Below are positions 62,935 to 64,000 of a DNA stretch of 64,000 nucleotides, piece after piece; the stretch's first letter is position 1, and the number at the start of each line of letters is the position of its first letter. A program made the translations under genes and the position numbers. Below the pieces are notes generated by a model. It was not told where the DNA came from, did not search any database, and was given only the letters and a program-made list of their open reading frames with translations. Location of the stretch: positions 84,504,188-84,568,187 of the forward strand of contig OZ020598.1 of NCBI GenBank assembly GCA_963971535.1, given 5' to 3'. This DNA is from Notolepis coatsorum (taxonomy: Eukaryota; Chordata; Actinopteri; Aulopiformes; Paralepididae).

Positions 62935-63110
62935 GTCAGACGCGTGCTGCTACTGCGTGACCCGTCACACAAGCTCTCTTCAGATGTAGCCGATGTAGAA
63001 AGGAAGGATTTATTGCCTTCTTCTTTTCTTAAACGTCTCTCCTTTGACCGGCCTGAGGCTCTGTGTCTGTCTGTCTGTCTGTCTCTGTCTCCCGTTCATA
63101 ATGAATAACC
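62935..63110. repeat. Segmental duplicate, left copy (matches 63515-63670)
   Basis: GTGCTGCTACTGCGTGACCC, GATGTAGCCGATGTAGAAAG, CTTTGACCGGCCTGAGG and (CTGT)n are repeated in order at 63515-63670. Confidence 0.85.
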
Positions 63111-63490
63111 TGTATCACGTCAGAATACTAAAAATAGGCCTGTATCAAGTCAGAATAATACATGTAGCCCTGTATCAAGTCAGAATACTAAAAGTAGGCC
63201 TGTATCAAGTCAGAATAATAAAAGTAGCTGCGCTGCAGTGCAACGCGGACGTCCCGGGTTCGACTCCCGGACCCGGCGACCTTTGCCGCATGTCTTTCCC
63301 CCATGTCTTCTCCCAACCGTCCTCTCTGTCGGGCCTGTCCGAAATAAAGCAGTAAAATTCCAAAAAACAAATCTTAAAAAAAAGAATACTAAAAGTAGCC
63401 CTATATCAAGTTAGAATACTAAAAGTAGCCCTATATCAAGTTAGAATACTAAAAGTAGGCCTTTATCAAGTCAGAATACTAAAGGTATTA
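63105..63490. repeat. 31-bp minisatellite, interrupted by a SINE
   Basis: The unit contains CCTGTATCAAGTCAGAATAC and TAAAAGTAGG; units run to 63222 and again from 63384. Confidence 0.9.
63224..63383 (+). mobile_element. tRNA-derived SINE in the 31-bp array
   Basis: It has a B-box-like GGGTTCGACTCCCGG, then CCTTTGCCGCATGTCTTTCC and an A-rich tail (CTTAAAAAAAAG). The flanks GAATAATAAAAGTAG and GAATACTAAAAGTAG are near-identical. The same family begins at 31075. Confidence 0.75.
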
Positions 63491-63514
63491 CCTGACAGTC
63501 TCTCCTCCAGACAA

Positions 63515-63670
63515 GTGCTACTGCGTGACCCATCACAAGCTCTCCTCAGATGTAGCCAATGTAGAAAGGACGGATCTATTGCCTTCTTTTCTTTAACGTC
63601 TCTCCTCTGACCGGCCTGAGGGTCTGTGTCCGTCTGTCTGTCTGTCTCCCGTGCATAATGAATAACCTAC
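63515..63670. repeat. Segmental duplicate, right copy
   Basis: Collinear with 62935-63110, about 580 bp away, with small indels. Confidence 0.85.
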
Positions 63671-64000
63671 TGACAATTAGAGGCCGCTGCTGTCGTGCCC
63701 CAGAGCAACAGCCGGGCCTATCGCTCCCTCATTACACCCTGGTGTGTCGTCTGAGAGCAACACTGCCTCTGTTTCACATCTGGCTTGGTCGCTTCCTACA
63801 TGGCCTCCAGCGCTGCTTCCCCAGCTGTCAGGTGTTCCACATCTGAGGGCACTTTAGAGAACTGGGGCACTTTAAAATATGCAACATGAAGACTTCCGGT
63901 TGAGCAGACAGAGATAAACTTAAATCCTGGACCTGACAAAAAAATGTATGACAAATTCATAATGAATATATTTTGGGGAGGGGAAGCACCTTTCTAAAAG
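63671..64000. other. Nothing recognised
   Basis: No supported gene or element up to the window edge. Confidence 0.35.

Overview
This window is vertebrate nuclear DNA, almost certainly from a ray-finned (teleost) fish. The evidence is spliced exons with GT-AG introns, very dense di- and trinucleotide microsatellites, and a teleost-type transposon mix: a BEL/Pao LTR element, CR1/L2/Rex1-group and L1 LINEs, tRNA-derived SINEs, hAT and TTAA-flanked DNA elements. The species cannot be named from the sequence. One assembly gap of 200 N lies at 45427-45626.

Only two host genes could be supported, both on the + strand and both partial. Positions 2989-5223 hold the last three coding exons of a cationic amino acid transporter, called slc7a2. 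Positions 29453-33799 hold the first four coding exons of pdgfrl, a secreted Ig-domain protein. SLC7A2 and PDGFRL are also neighbours in the same order and orientation in human, which supports both calls. The remaining pdgfrl exons were not found; they are lost in the gap, beyond the window, or missed.

Layout: 1-5.3 kb, minisatellites, LINE fragments, a TTAA element and the slc7a2 3' exons. 5.3-29 kb, intergenic: four TTAA-flanked elements in the window (one at 1.4-2.3 kb, one just after the slc7a2 stop, two at 22.8-24.8 kb), two copies of a 1.7-1.8 kb inverted-repeat element, LINE pieces, an intact SINE, inverted telomeric arrays interrupted by a hAT element, and a solo LTR. 29-34 kb, pdgfrl exons with a LINE in intron 3. 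34.4-43.5 kb, a near-complete BEL/Pao retrotransposon on the - strand with a 1840-residue gag-pol frame. 43.5-47 kb, LINE pieces, the gap and a 1.25 kb polypyrimidine array. 47-64 kb, microsatellites, a hAT MITE, a 2.1 kb array of a 53-bp unit, an L1 fragment inside a 20-bp array, and a SINE inside a 31-bp array. No exon was recognised after 33.8 kb.

The most notable signals are: an exact 80-bp insertion with perfect 20-bp inverted ends, present in one of two related elements and absent from the other; head-to-head telomeric repeats inside an anciently conserved gene pair; tandem duplications that copied the splice donor in both host genes; a hairpin-rich 53-bp satellite with a visible template-switch unit; and repeated transposon insertion into tandem arrays.
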